Source: Streptomyces sp. SLBN-31 (GTDB taxonomy: Bacteria; Actinomycetota; Actinomycetes; Streptomycetales; Streptomycetaceae). From it: a DNA stretch of 64,000 bases. Numbering within the stretch: the stretch's first letter is position 1; the number at the start of each line of letters is the position of its first letter. The stretch spans positions 992,001-1,056,000 of the forward strand of contig NZ_VFNC01000002.1 in the NCBI RefSeq assembly GCF_006715395.1, read 5' to 3'. Below, one piece after another: positions 16,394 to 24,965 of the stretch. Under the pieces are notes generated by a model. It did not search any database, had not been told where the DNA came from, and saw only the letters and a program-made list of their open reading frames with translations. The translations under genes and the position numbers were made by a program.

Positions 16394-17782
16394 ATGGCCT
16401 CCGCAGCAGCATCCGCTCCACCGACCCCCGCCAGCCTCAAGCGCATCGTCGCCGCCAGCCTGATCGGCACCACGATCGAGTGGTACGACTTCTTCCTCTA
16501 CGGTTCCGCCGCCGCGCTCGTCTTCAACAAGCTGTTCTTCCCGGACTCCGACCCGCTGGTCGGCACGCTGCTGTCGTTCCTGACGTACGCCGTAGGATTC
16601 GCCGCCCGGCCGCTGGGCGCCCTGGTCTTCGGGCACTACGGGGACCGGATCGGGCGCAAGAAGCTGCTGGTGCTGAGTCTGCTGATGATGGGCGGGGCGA
16701 CCTTCGCGATCGGTCTGCTGCCCACGCACGCGACCGTCGGCGGCGCGGCTCCCGTGCTGCTGACCACGCTGCGGCTGGTCCAGGGATTCGCGCTCGGCGG
16801 TGAGTGGGGCGGCGCGGTGCTGCTGGTGTCGGAGCACGGCGACGCGCGGCGGCGCGGCTTCTGGGCGTCGTGGCCGCAGACGGGGGCGCCCGCAGGGCAG
16901 TTGCTGGCCACCGGTGTGCTGTCCCTGCTGACGGCCCTGTTGACGGACGCCGCCTTCGGATCGTGGGGCTGGCGGATTCCGTTCCTGCTCTCCGGGGTCC
17001 TGGTGGTCGTCGGTCTGTGGATCCGGTTGTCGGTCGACGAGTCGCCCGTCTTCAAGGAGGCGTTGGCGCAGGCGGAGGCCCGCAAGGCGGCCCGGGGCGG
17101 TGAGGCGGAGAAGCTGCCGCTGGTGTCCGTGCTGCGTCACCACTGGCGGGACGTGCTGGTCGCGATGGGCGCCCGCATGGCCGAGAACATCAGCTACTAC
17201 GTCATCACCGCGTTCATCCTCGTCTACGCCACCACCTCGGCCGGCGTGTCCAAGCAGACAGCGCTGAACGCGGTGCTCATCGCCTCGGCCGTGCACTTCG
17301 CGGTCATCCCGGCGTGGGGCGCGCTGTCGGACCGGATCGGACGGCGGCCGGTGTACCTGCTGGGCGCGGTCGGCGTCGGGCTGTGGATGTTCCCCTTCTT
17401 CTCCCTCGTCGACACCGGCGGCTTCGGCGCCCTGGTACTCGCCGTCACCGTGGGCCTGGTCCTGCACGGGGCCATGTACGCTCCCCAGGCGGCCTTCTTC
17501 GCCGAGATGTTCGCGACCCGGATGCGCTACTCGGGTGCCTCCATCGGCGCCCAGTTCGCCTCGGTCGCCGCGGGCGCGCCGGCCCCGCTGATCGCCACCG
17601 CGCTGCTGGCCGACTACGACAGCTCCACCCCGATCGCGCTGTACGTCGTCGCCGCGGCGGCCCTGACGGTGATCGCCGTGCTCGCGGCCAAGGAGACCCG
17701 TCACCGGGACCTGGCCGACGTCGAGCCGTCCGTGGACGCGGAGACCACGGCGGTGCCCGCGGCGGACGCGCGCACCGTCTGA
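16394..17782 (+). CDS. MHS family (MFS) metabolite:H+ symporter
   Basis: This protein imports an organic acid with protons across the cytoplasmic membrane. The 462 residues form 12 predicted membrane segments. Family motifs are IEWYDFFLYGSAAALVF in TM1, the A-like motif GHYGDRIGRKKLLVLSLLMMG, GGEWGGAVLLVSEH, SDRIGRRPVYLLGA in the second half, and an acidic tail. ATG 16394 has AGGA about 10 nt upstream; GTG 16385 would be too close to it. MHS members carry shikimate, citrate, alpha-ketoglutarate or betaine. With the 3-hydroxybutyrate-dehydrogenase-like SDR and regulator next door, a short hydroxy- or keto-acid is the best guess. Confidence 0.9.
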   Translation: MASAAASAPPTPASLKRIVAASLIGTTIEWYDFFLYGSAAALVFNKLFFPDSDPLVGTLLSFLTYAVGFAARPLGALVFGHYGDRIGRKKLLVLSLLMMGGATFAIGLLPTHATVGGAAPVLLTTLRLVQGFALGGEWGGAVLLVSEHGDARRRGFWASWPQTGAPAGQLLATGVLSLLTALLTDAAFGSWGWRIPFLLSGVLVVVGLWIRLSVDESPVFKEALAQAEARKAARGGEAEKLPLVSVLRHHWRDVLVAMGARMAENISYYVITAFILVYATTSAGVSKQTALNAVLIASAVHFAVIPAWGALSDRIGRRPVYLLGAVGVGLWMFPFFSLVDTGGFGALVLAVTVGLVLHGAMYAPQAAFFAEMFATRMRYSGASIGAQFASVAAGAPAPLIATALLADYDSSTPIALYVVAAAALTVIAVLAAKETRHRDLADVEPSVDAETTAVPAADARTV

Positions 17783-17799
17783 GCGGGCTCGGCACCGGT

Positions 17800-17823
17800 C
17801 CCCGTACGCCCGCGCGTACGGGG
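17800..17823. terminator. Bidirectional terminator hairpin
   Basis: A perfect 10-bp stem, CCCCGTACGC (17800-17809) with GCGTACGGGG (17814-17823) and loop CCGC, between the convergent symporter and regulator genes. It ends one base before the regulator's stop codon complement at 17825. Confidence 0.8.
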
Positions 17824-17824
17824 G

Positions 17825-19780
17825 TCAGTGCTGTGCCGGTGCGGACAACCGGTGCAGCCGCAGGGCGAGTTGGATCTCCAGGGCGCGGGCGGGGTCCTGC
17901 CAGTCGTCGCCGAGGAGTCTGCCGACGCGCTCCAGGCGCTGGGCGACGGTGTTGACGTGGACGTGCAGCGCGTCCTTGGTGCGGGCCGGGCTCATGCCGC
18001 AGGTGAAGTAGGCGTCCAGGGTGCGCACCAGGTCGGTGCCGCGGCGTTCGTCGTAGGCGACCACCTGGCCTATGGTGCGATCGACGAAGCCGGCGATGTC
18101 CCGGTCGCCGGCGAGCAGCAGGCCGAGGAAGCCGAAGTCCTCCGCGGCGGCGCCGTCGCCGGCGCGGCCCAGCAGGCGCAGGGCCTCCAGGCAGCGGCGG
18201 CCCTCGGCGTAGCCGGCGGCCACGTGGTCGGGGTGGGCGGCGAGGTCCCGGACGGGGGCGGAGGCGCCGACGGTGACCGGTTCGTGGACGGCGGTGCCCA
18301 GGTGGCGGGCGGTGCGGCGGGCCAGGCCGGTCGCGGTGTCGTCGCCGGTGAGGGGCAGCAGCAGGACGGTGCCGCCGTCGCGGGCGGCGGCCAGGCCGTG
18401 CCGGGTCGCGGCGAGGTGGGAGGCTGCGGCCCCCAGGCGTCTGCGGGCGGCGGCCTCCTGCTCGGCGTCGGCGGCGGGGCCGTCGAGACGCGCGGCGAGG
18501 ACGACATGGGTGGAGTCGAGGTCGGCGTGCAGCCGGGAGGCGCGCTCGCGCAGCAGCCGCGGATCGCGGTCGCGGGCGTCGAGCAGGTCGTCCAGGAGTT
18601 CGCCGCGGACGCGCTGCTCGGCGTCGGCGGCCGAGCGTCTGGCCAGCAGGAGCAGCGAGGTGACCATCGCGGCCCGCTCCAGGGTGAGCTGGTCGACGGG
18701 GTCGAGGCCGGGGTGGCCGCGCAGCACGAGAGCGCCGAGCAGTTCGCCGCCGGCGGTGACGGCGGCGATCCAGTCGTCCTCGTGCCGTACGGCGTGGCCC
18801 TCCGCCCGGGAGGCCTCCAGGGGTGCCGCGGCCGTGTCGGCGGCTTCGGTGAACTCGACCGTGCCGTCGAGGACCTGGGAGACGGCCGCGGCCACGTCGT
18901 GCACCCCGCCGCCGCGCAGCACGAGCTCGGCGAGCCGGTCGTGGACGTCGGAGGCGCGCTCGATGACCGCGCTGCGGTCCCGGATGATCTCGTTGGCCCG
19001 CTCCAGGCCGGCGAGGGCCGAGCGGGTCTCGGTGAGGAGGTTGGCGGTGTCGATGGCGGCCGCGGCCAGGGCGGCGAAGGAGCCCAGCAGGGCGATCTGT
19101 TCGCGTTCGAAGACGCGGGCGCGCCGGTCGGCGGCGAAGAGCACGCCGATCACGTGATGGCCCAGCATCAGGGGGACGCCGAGAATGGCGACCAGACCCT
19201 CGTCGCGGACTCCGGCGTCGATCGTGCGGGTGTGCTGGAAGCGGCCGTCCTTGAAGTAGTCGTCCGTGACGTAGGGGCGGGCCGTCTGGGCCACCAGCCC
19301 GCCGAGCCCCTCGCCCATGCCGAGCCGCAGCTGCTGGAAGCGGGCGGCGACCGAGCCCTCGGTCACCCGCATGTAGGTGTCGCCGCGCTCGGGGTCGTTC
19401 AGGCTGAGGTAGGCGACGTCCGTGCCCAGCAGGGAGCGGGCGCGCTGCACGATCGCCCTGAGGACCGCGTCCAGGTCGCGCAGTCCGGCCAGGTCGTGGG
19501 CGGTCTCGAAGAGCGCGGACAGCTCGGCCTCGCGGCGGCGCCGACCCTCCAGCTCCGCGCGCACCCGCAGCGCGAGCAACTTGGCCCGCTCCAGGGCGCC
19601 GATCGTCTCGGCCGGTCGTCCCTCGGCGCGTGCCAGCAGCACCGGCTGCTCGTAGGCGTCGGCCGACGCTCCCCTGGCCAGCAGCTCCAGGAACGGCGTC
19701 TCGACGCCGGTGAGCGCGGCGGGCGGCGCTTCGGCGGCGGAGCGCTCGGCGGACTGCACGTGATCGCGGGACATGCTCAC
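17825..19780 (-). CDS. GAF-domain PucR/CdaR-type transcriptional regulator
   Basis: A one-component activator of about 650 residues. It has an N-terminal coiled region (ERAKLLALRVRAELEGRRRREAELSALF). A GAF domain covers about residues 105-250 (GTDVAYLSLNDPERGDTYMRV to VIGVLFAADRRARVFEREQ). A helical and CdaR-like middle region follows, and the C-terminal PucR HTH is AYFTCGMSPARTKDALHVHVNTVAQRLERVGRLLG. The start is ambiguous: GTG 19780 has GGGGA 5 nt upstream and is used here, while ATG 19774 and ATG 19792 are alternatives. It lies between the symporter and SDR genes. Both of their promoters carry CCCCGCCACATGTG, so it probably controls them in response to a small molecule sensed by GAF. Confidence 0.88.
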   Translation of the reverse strand: MSMSRDHVQSAERSAAEAPPAALTGVETPFLELLARGASADAYEQPVLLARAEGRPAETIGALERAKLLALRVRAELEGRRRREAELSALFETAHDLAGLRDLDAVLRAIVQRARSLLGTDVAYLSLNDPERGDTYMRVTEGSVAARFQQLRLGMGEGLGGLVAQTARPYVTDDYFKDGRFQHTRTIDAGVRDEGLVAILGVPLMLGHHVIGVLFAADRRARVFEREQIALLGSFAALAAAAIDTANLLTETRSALAGLERANEIIRDRSAVIERASDVHDRLAELVLRGGGVHDVAAAVSQVLDGTVEFTEAADTAAAPLEASRAEGHAVRHEDDWIAAVTAGGELLGALVLRGHPGLDPVDQLTLERAAMVTSLLLLARRSAADAEQRVRGELLDDLLDARDRDPRLLRERASRLHADLDSTHVVLAARLDGPAADAEQEAAARRRLGAAASHLAATRHGLAAARDGGTVLLLPLTGDDTATGLARRTARHLGTAVHEPVTVGASAPVRDLAAHPDHVAAGYAEGRRCLEALRLLGRAGDGAAAEDFGFLGLLLAGDRDIAGFVDRTIGQVVAYDERRGTDLVRTLDAYFTCGMSPARTKDALHVHVNTVAQRLERVGRLLGDDWQDPARALEIQLALRLHRLSAPAQH

Positions 19781-19850
19781 AGGATTCCCCATCCCACGGC
19801 CGCCCCGTCAGCCCTGTGGACAACTCCTCTTCGCACAGGTGTACGCCGGA

Positions 19851-20651
19851 TCAGTGGGCGGTCCAGCCGCCGTCGAGGACGAGCGAGGTGCCCGTGACGA
19901 AGGACGCCTGCGGTCCGCACAGATACGCCACGGCCTCGGCGACCTCCGCCGGTTCGACGAGGCGTTTCACCGCGCTGTCCTGCAGCAGCACCTCGGTCAG
20001 GACACGCTCCTCGGGGATGCCGTGCGCCTGGGCCTGGTCGGCCAGCTGCCGTTCGACGAGGGGGGTGCGCACATAGCCCGGGTTCACACAGTTCGAGGTG
20101 ACCCCGTGGGGGGCGCCTTCCAGGGCGGCGGTCTTGGACAGGCCCTCCAGGCCGTGCTTGGCGGCCACGTAGGCGGACTTGTAGGGCGAGGCACGCAGCC
20201 CGTGGACGGAGGACACGTTGACGACGCGGCCCCACCCCTGCCCGTACATGTGCGGCAGGGCGCCGCGGATCAGCCGGAAGGGCGCCTCCAGCATGACCGT
20301 GAGCACGGTGTGGAAGACGTCGGGCGGGAACTCCTCGATGGGGCGGACGAGCTGCAGGCCGGCGTTGTTGACGAGGACGTCGGTGCCCGCGGCCGCGTGT
20401 TCGGCGGCGTCGAGGTCGGTGAGGTCGAGGACGTGCGGTTCGATGCCGCCCATGAGTCCCGCGGCCTCCTGGGCCAGGGACTCCAGTCCTTCGGCGTCCC
20501 GGTCGACGGCTCTGACCTTGGCCCCGGCGGCCGCGAGCCGCAGCGCACAGGCGCGGCCGATACCACTGGCGGCGCCGGTGACGAGGGCGGTGCGACCGCC
20601 GAGGTCGAGGGCGAGGGCATGTGGGGGCGGGAGGGCACCGGTCGGGGTCAT
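19851..20651 (-). CDS. Short-chain dehydrogenase, 3-hydroxybutyrate dehydrogenase-like
   Basis: Probable NAD+-dependent oxidation of D-3-hydroxybutyrate to acetoacetate in the cytosol. The 266-residue SDR has the cofactor loop TGAASGIGRA (about residues 26-35), NNAG, the catalytic Ser in NVSSVHGLRASPYKSAYVAAKHG with YxxxK, and NPGYVRTPLVERQ. The block VRTPLVE..QLADQA..HGIPEE.V.TEVLL.. is characteristic of BdhA proteins. The start ATG 20651 lies 26 bp from a CACATGTG palindrome. It is next to a regulator and an organic-acid symporter, which supports hydroxy-acid uptake and oxidation. Confidence 0.85.
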   Translation of the reverse strand: MTPTGALPPPHALALDLGGRTALVTGAASGIGRACALRLAAAGAKVRAVDRDAEGLESLAQEAAGLMGGIEPHVLDLTDLDAAEHAAAGTDVLVNNAGLQLVRPIEEFPPDVFHTVLTVMLEAPFRLIRGALPHMYGQGWGRVVNVSSVHGLRASPYKSAYVAAKHGLEGLSKTAALEGAPHGVTSNCVNPGYVRTPLVERQLADQAQAHGIPEERVLTEVLLQDSAVKRLVEPAEVAEAVAYLCGPQASFVTGTSLVLDGGWTAH

Positions 20652-20676
20652 GGCACGACCCTAGGCAGCGCTGTGC

Positions 20677-20691
20677 CCCCGCCACATGTGG
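20677..20691. promoter_or_regulatory. Candidate operator shared with the symporter promoter
   Basis: CCCCGCCACATGTG at 20677-20690 repeats 14 of 14 bases found at 16309-16322. CCACATGTGG (20682-20691) is a perfect 10-bp palindrome. It lies 25-40 bp upstream of the SDR start, a position suited to promoter control. Confidence 0.55.
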
Positions 20692-20705
20692 TCAAAGCAC
20701 ATACT

Positions 20706-21185
20706 TCATTGGGGCGCCGTGGGGTCGAACCATGTGGGTTCGTCGGACAGGGCCTGCTTGATGCGGAAGTAGTGGAACTCGGTCATATCCGGCAGCTCGT
20801 CCAGGGGGAACCAGCCGACGGCCAGCGACTCGTCGTCGTTCACCCGCGCCTCGCCGCTCAGGACGCGGCAGCGGAAGCAGAGGTCCATGAACTGGCAGAC
20901 GTCACCGTTGGGGTAGGTGACCTGCCTGCTGGAGCGCACCGAGACCAGCCGCTCGACGGCGACGCGGACGCCGGTCTCCTCCTCCACCTCCCGCACGACG
21001 GCGGCGGCGGGCTGCTCGCCGGGGTCCGGGATACCGGAGATCAGCGCCCACCTGTGGTTGTCGGCGCGCTGTCCGAGCAGCACGCGGCCCTCGTCGTCGA
21101 GGACGACGGCACTGACGCCGGGGAGCCAGAGCAGTTGGTGGCCGGCGGTGGCCCGGATCTCGCGGATGAAGTCAGGAGTCGTCAT
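20706..21185 (-). CDS. Nudix hydrolase
   Basis: This enzyme cleaves a nucleoside-diphosphate-linked substrate, possibly as a housecleaning enzyme. The 159-residue protein contains a complete Nudix box GIPDPGEQPAAAVVREVEEETGV (GX5EX7REUXEEXGU) at about residues 53-75. The C-terminus has the pattern of DESLAVGWFPLDELPDMTEF. ATG 21185 was chosen because the upstream open frame is a low-complexity intergenic region. Next downstream on the same strand order is Lnt, 112 bp away. The substrate cannot be told from sequence. Confidence 0.92.
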   Translation of the reverse strand: MTTPDFIREIRATAGHQLLWLPGVSAVVLDDEGRVLLGQRADNHRWALISGIPDPGEQPAAAVVREVEEETGVRVAVERLVSVRSSRQVTYPNGDVCQFMDLCFRCRVLSGEARVNDDESLAVGWFPLDELPDMTEFHYFRIKQALSDEPTWFDPTAPQ

Positions 21186-21297
21186 GGCACCGACCCTAAA
21201 GGGCCGGTGCCGGCGTCCCGGCGTACCCCAGGGGGCGTGGGCCCGGCGTACCGCTACACAGCCCCGCGTACGGCTGCACGGCCCTCGCGTACCGCTG

Positions 21298-22908
21298 CTA
21301 CGCGTCCCCCGCGCGCCGCCCACGCACCGCCGCGCCGACCGCCCAGCCGAGACCGCCGGCGGCGACCAGCACGAGGGCCATCTCCGGGAGGATGCCCAGC
21401 CGGGTGGCGGGCGTCTCGGAGGACCGCAGGGGCACCTTCTGCACCAGGTGGGCGTGGACGAACATGCCGGTCTTCTGGGTGATCCGCCCGTCCGGCATGA
21501 TGACCGCGCTGACGCCGCTGGTGACGGGCACGGTCACGGTGCGGCTGTGCTCGACGGCGCGGACGCGCGACATGGCGAGCTGCTGGTAGGTCATCTCGCT
21601 GCGGTCGAAGGTCGCGTTGTTGCTGGGCACGGAGATCAGCTGCGCGCCGTCGGTGACCTCGGAGCGCACGGCCCAGTCGAAGGCGGCCTCGTAGCAGGTG
21701 ACCAGGCCGACCTTGGCGTGGTCCATGGTGAACACGCCCGGCTTGCTGCCCCGGCTGAAGTCCTGGCGGACCATCGAGGTCCAGTTGCCGTTGATCGCGC
21801 CGATCAGTCCGCGCAGCGGCAGGTACTCACCGAACGGCTGGATCTGCCGCTTGTCGTAGGTGTCGGTCGGGCCCTTCTTCGGGTCCCAGAGGATCTGCTC
21901 GTTCCACAGCTTGCCGTCCCGGGCGACGACGCCGCCGACCGAGACGGGCGCGCCGATCGCCTTGGCGGCGTGGTCGATGACGGCGTAGGCGTCGGCGTTG
22001 GCGAAGGGATCGACGTCGGAGGAGTTCTCCGGCCACAGTACGAGGTCGGGCCTGGCGATCTTGCCGGCCTTGACCTCGGCGGCCAGGCGCTCGGTCTCGC
22101 GCGCGTGGTAGTCGAGCACCGCCCTGCGCTGCGCGTTGAACTCCAGCCCGGAGCGGGGCACGTTGCCCTGGATGAGCGCGACGGTCGTGTAGCCGTCCTG
22201 CGCCTTGTCGCTGACCAGAGCACGGGCGGCCACCGCGCCCGCCACCGGCACGGCCACGCTCAGCAGGGCCACGGCCGCGGCCGACCGCCGGATCTCCCGG
22301 GTGCGCCGCGCGTCCAGGGCCAGGCGTACGACCTCGTACAGGCCGAAGCCGCACAGGACGACCGCGAAGCCCAGCACCGGGGTGCCGCCCACCGCGGCGA
22401 GCGGCAGGAACACTCCGTCGGCCTGGCCGAAGGCGAGCTTGCCCCAGGGGAAGCCGTGGAAGGGCACGCGTGCGCGTGCGGCCTCGCCCGCGATCCACAC
22501 CGCCGCCGCCCACAGCGGCCAGGCGGGCAGTCTGGACACCGCGGCGACGCCCGCGCCGACCAGCGCGATGAACATCGCCTCGATCGCGGCCAGGGCGATC
22601 CACGGCACGGGCCCGACCTCCACGCCGGTCCACACCAGCAGGGGCAGCAGGAAGCCGAGGCCGAAGAGGTAGCCGAGGCCGAGACCCGCCTTCCAGCCGC
22701 GGCCGCGCAGCACCCAGCCGAAACCGGCGAAGGCCGGCAGCGCCAGCCACCACAGCGGGCGCGGCGGGAAACTGACGTAGAGCAGCACTCCGCAGAGTGC
22801 GGCGGCGAGGGCCGGAACGAGGCGTACGAGGCGCGCCGCGCGCGAGGAGGGCGCGGTCCGCGGCTGCAACTGGTCCGACTCGTCCACGGAAGTTGCGGTG
22901 ACGGTCAC
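21298..22908 (-). CDS. lnt: Apolipoprotein N-acyltransferase
   Basis: Adds the third acyl chain to the N-terminal cysteine of lipoproteins at the membrane. The 536-residue protein has 6-7 N-terminal membrane segments (about 20-210). An extracytoplasmic nitrilase-fold domain then carries the triad: Glu in LVLWPENSSD, Lys in TYDKRQIQPFGEYLPLR and Cys in VTCYEAAFDW. A final membrane helix sits near the C-terminus. The GTG at 22908 begins VTVTATSVDESDQL; the longer open frame upstream lacks a convincing ribosome site. Streptomyces carry one or two Lnt paralogues, so which one this is remains open. Confidence 0.92.
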   Translation of the reverse strand: MTVTATSVDESDQLQPRTAPSSRAARLVRLVPALAAALCGVLLYVSFPPRPLWWLALPAFAGFGWVLRGRGWKAGLGLGYLFGLGFLLPLLVWTGVEVGPVPWIALAAIEAMFIALVGAGVAAVSRLPAWPLWAAAVWIAGEAARARVPFHGFPWGKLAFGQADGVFLPLAAVGGTPVLGFAVVLCGFGLYEVVRLALDARRTREIRRSAAAVALLSVAVPVAGAVAARALVSDKAQDGYTTVALIQGNVPRSGLEFNAQRRAVLDYHARETERLAAEVKAGKIARPDLVLWPENSSDVDPFANADAYAVIDHAAKAIGAPVSVGGVVARDGKLWNEQILWDPKKGPTDTYDKRQIQPFGEYLPLRGLIGAINGNWTSMVRQDFSRGSKPGVFTMDHAKVGLVTCYEAAFDWAVRSEVTDGAQLISVPSNNATFDRSEMTYQQLAMSRVRAVEHSRTVTVPVTSGVSAVIMPDGRITQKTGMFVHAHLVQKVPLRSSETPATRLGILPEMALVLVAAGGLGWAVGAAVRGRRAGDA

Positions 22909-23047
22909 TCGGGGAGTGTACGGCGGGTGACCTTGGCCGGGACAGCGCGGTCCACATGGCAGCACACGGGCCCGCGGGAACCGGCCGCCCCACTGTTCCT
23001 GCGCATCTCGGTCCAACTCATCCACAAAACGTCCATCAGCGGTTACG

Positions 23048-24220
23048 GTGTGCCCAGCCACAGTCGCCCGGCCGGTCACGGCCTCGACGGGCGGGTCGTG
23101 CGAGGTCGGGGGGCTTCGGTCGGGTGTGGGGGGCGGGGTGGGTTCCACGGGGACGACGTCCGTCGCCGGTCCTGGGGAGGACGGCGACAGACGAAACGTT
23201 TCGGACGCGGCGGGCGTGGTCGCGCTGGGCGGCTGCGCGACCTGGTCGCTGATCACGGCGACCGCGCACGACGGGCGCCCGGAGGGCGTGCTGCTGGCGG
23301 TGCTGGCCGTGGCGGCCGGCTACGCCGCGGGCCGGATCTGCGGCGCCCTGCTGCCGGTCGCGGCGCTGTGCGCGGGCGTGCTCGCCGGGCTCGTGCTGAT
23401 GCTGGTGGTGCCACGCCTAGCGGCCGGCCCGCAGATCGACGCGCCGCTCGGACACGCCGGCGGTACGGCCGCCCTGCTCACCCTCTGCACCGGTGCCGCG
23501 TGCTGTGCCGCGTGGGAGGCCAGGTCACCGACCCTGCGGTTCGCGCTGGGCGCGCTGGCGGCCGGGATCGTGGTGGCCGCGCCGGTGCTGGGGTCGGTGA
23601 GTGGTTTCGTCGGCTGTACGGCCGTACTGCTGTGCTCGCTCGCCGCCGGCCGGATGCGCCGTCGCGCCCTGGGGATGGCCGGTCTGGCGCTCGGTGCCGT
23701 CGCGGTGGGCCTGCTCACCTGGGCGGTCGCCGCCGGCTCGCTGCCCGGCGGGCTGACCGCGGCGTTGCGGGGCGAGCTGACGCCGCACCGGCTGCGGCTG
23801 TGGCACGACGCCCTGCGCCTGTCCCGCGACAACGCGGCCCTCGGAGTCGGGCCGGGCCGCTTCGGCGAGGTGAGTCCCACGGCGAGCCGCACCCTGTTCC
23901 CCGACGGCAAGCCGCACTCGGCGCTGTTGCAACAGGCGGCGGAGCAGGGAGTCGTCGGGGTACTGCTGCTGGCGGCCGTGTTCGGGTGGCTGCTGTACAC
24001 GCTGTGGCGCTCTCCGCGCCCCACCCCGGTCGTGCTCACGGCGGGCGCGGCGCTCACGCTGCTCGCCGCGATCGCCTCGGTCGGCAACGCGCTGAGCTTC
24101 ACCGCCGTCTCGGTCGGTGCGGGCCTCCTGGCGGGCCTGGCCACCGCCCGGCCCCTCACCGACGACTCCCCGGGCCACGAGACCCGCGCCCGCGAGCGGG
24201 ATGACCGACTGACCCCGTGA
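23048..24220 (+). CDS. O-antigen ligase/polymerase-like (Wzy/WaaL) membrane protein
   Basis: About 390 residues with some nine hydrophobic segments from residue 60 on. The large loop ALRGELTPHRLRLWHDALRLSRDNAALGVGPGRFGEVSPTA, followed by KPHSALLQQAAEQGVVG, is the Wzy_C pattern: Arg-rich entry, GxGPGxF and H-S-x-x-L-Q-x-x-x-E-x-G-x-x-G. That points to transfer or polymerisation of lipid-linked glycans at the membrane. The start is uncertain: GTG 23048 lacks a clear ribosome site, and GTG codons near 23126-23138, after a G-rich run, are alternatives. No glycan cluster is nearby apart from an HpnB-like glycosyltransferase 2 kb downstream. Confidence 0.72.
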   Translation: MCPATVARPVTASTGGSCEVGGLRSGVGGGVGSTGTTSVAGPGEDGDRRNVSDAAGVVALGGCATWSLITATAHDGRPEGVLLAVLAVAAGYAAGRICGALLPVAALCAGVLAGLVLMLVVPRLAAGPQIDAPLGHAGGTAALLTLCTGAACCAAWEARSPTLRFALGALAAGIVVAAPVLGSVSGFVGCTAVLLCSLAAGRMRRRALGMAGLALGAVAVGLLTWAVAAGSLPGGLTAALRGELTPHRLRLWHDALRLSRDNAALGVGPGRFGEVSPTASRTLFPDGKPHSALLQQAAEQGVVGVLLLAAVFGWLLYTLWRSPRPTPVVLTAGAALTLLAAIASVGNALSFTAVSVGAGLLAGLATARPLTDDSPGHETRARERDDRLTP

Positions 24221-24965
24221 GACGGCGGTCGGTACGACGCACTTCGGGACACCGACTGCCTCCGCGAGGGCAGCAGCGGAGCGACCGGGCGGCGCCGCAT
24301 GGATTCCGGGCCGCGGGCCCGGTGCCCGCCGGGGCGCCGACGACGGAGTGTCCGGCGTACGCCGCGAGGCCCCGCTCAGAGGGATCGTGCGGTGGCACGA
24401 CCGGGCGCCGCCATGCGGATTCCGGGCCGCGGGCGGAACACCCGCCGCCTGGCCGGCCACGGCCAGGCCAACAGGTCCGTCCCAGCACAGGGCCGCCGCC
24501 GACCGTCCCGCATACCCCGCGAGGACTCGCACAGAGAGCCGCGCCGCGGACCGACCGGGCCGCACCGCAAGATCTCCGGGCCGCCGCGCCGGCACCCGCC
24601 CGCCACGGCCAGGCCAACAGGTCCGTCCCAGCACAGGGCTGCCGCCGACCGTCCGGCATTCCCCGCGAGGACTCGTACAGAGAGCTAGCCGCGGACCGAC
24701 CGGGCTGCGCCGCGAGATCTCCGGGCTGCCGTGCCGGAGCCCGCCACGGCCAGGCCAACAGGTCCGTCCCAGCACAGGCCCGCCGCCGACCGTCCGGCAT
24801 TCCCCGCGAGGACTCGTACAGAGAGCTAGCCGCGGACCGACCGGGCTGCGCCGCGAGATCTCCGGGCTGCCGTGCCAGCGCATGCCCTGGCCTTCCGCGG
24901 CGGCACCGACAGATCCGGGCTTCAGAGCCTGCGACGTCCGACCGGCTTACCCCGCCGCCCCTCCG
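24221..24965. repeat. Non-coding region with about five degenerate direct repeats of ~145 bp
   Basis: This 745-bp gene-free stretch carries repeated blocks. GACCGGGC begins at 24283, 24399, 24553, 24698 and 24839 (spacings 116, 154, 145, 141). Each is followed by a variant of CGCCGCGAGATCTCCGGGC. A second block, GCCACGGCCAGGCCAACAG, begins at 24456, 24602 and 24743. The last two units are nearly identical, including TACAGAGAGCTAGCCGCGGA, and the upstream units are increasingly diverged. Frames stay open on both strands only because of base composition; reading across repeats shifts frame. I found no gene, ribosome site or known mobile-element end. Function unknown. Confidence 0.85.

Noticed and set aside
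21246..21297. Three GCGTACCGCT-like 10-mers spaced about 20 bp between Nudix and Lnt genes
   Set aside because: Short and variable; may be chance in GC-rich sequence, so not listed as a repeat.
23525..24883. Minus-strand open frame with repeated peptide text across the 24.3-24.9 kb repeats
   Set aside because: Repeat lengths (116, 154, 145, 141) are not multiples of three and units shift frame; composition is Arg/Pro/Gly shadow. It also runs opposite the Wzy-like gene. Treated as non-coding repeats.
24221..24965. CRISPR array
   Set aside because: Repeat units are about 145 bp, contiguous and degenerate, without short identical repeats and unique spacers; no cas genes.
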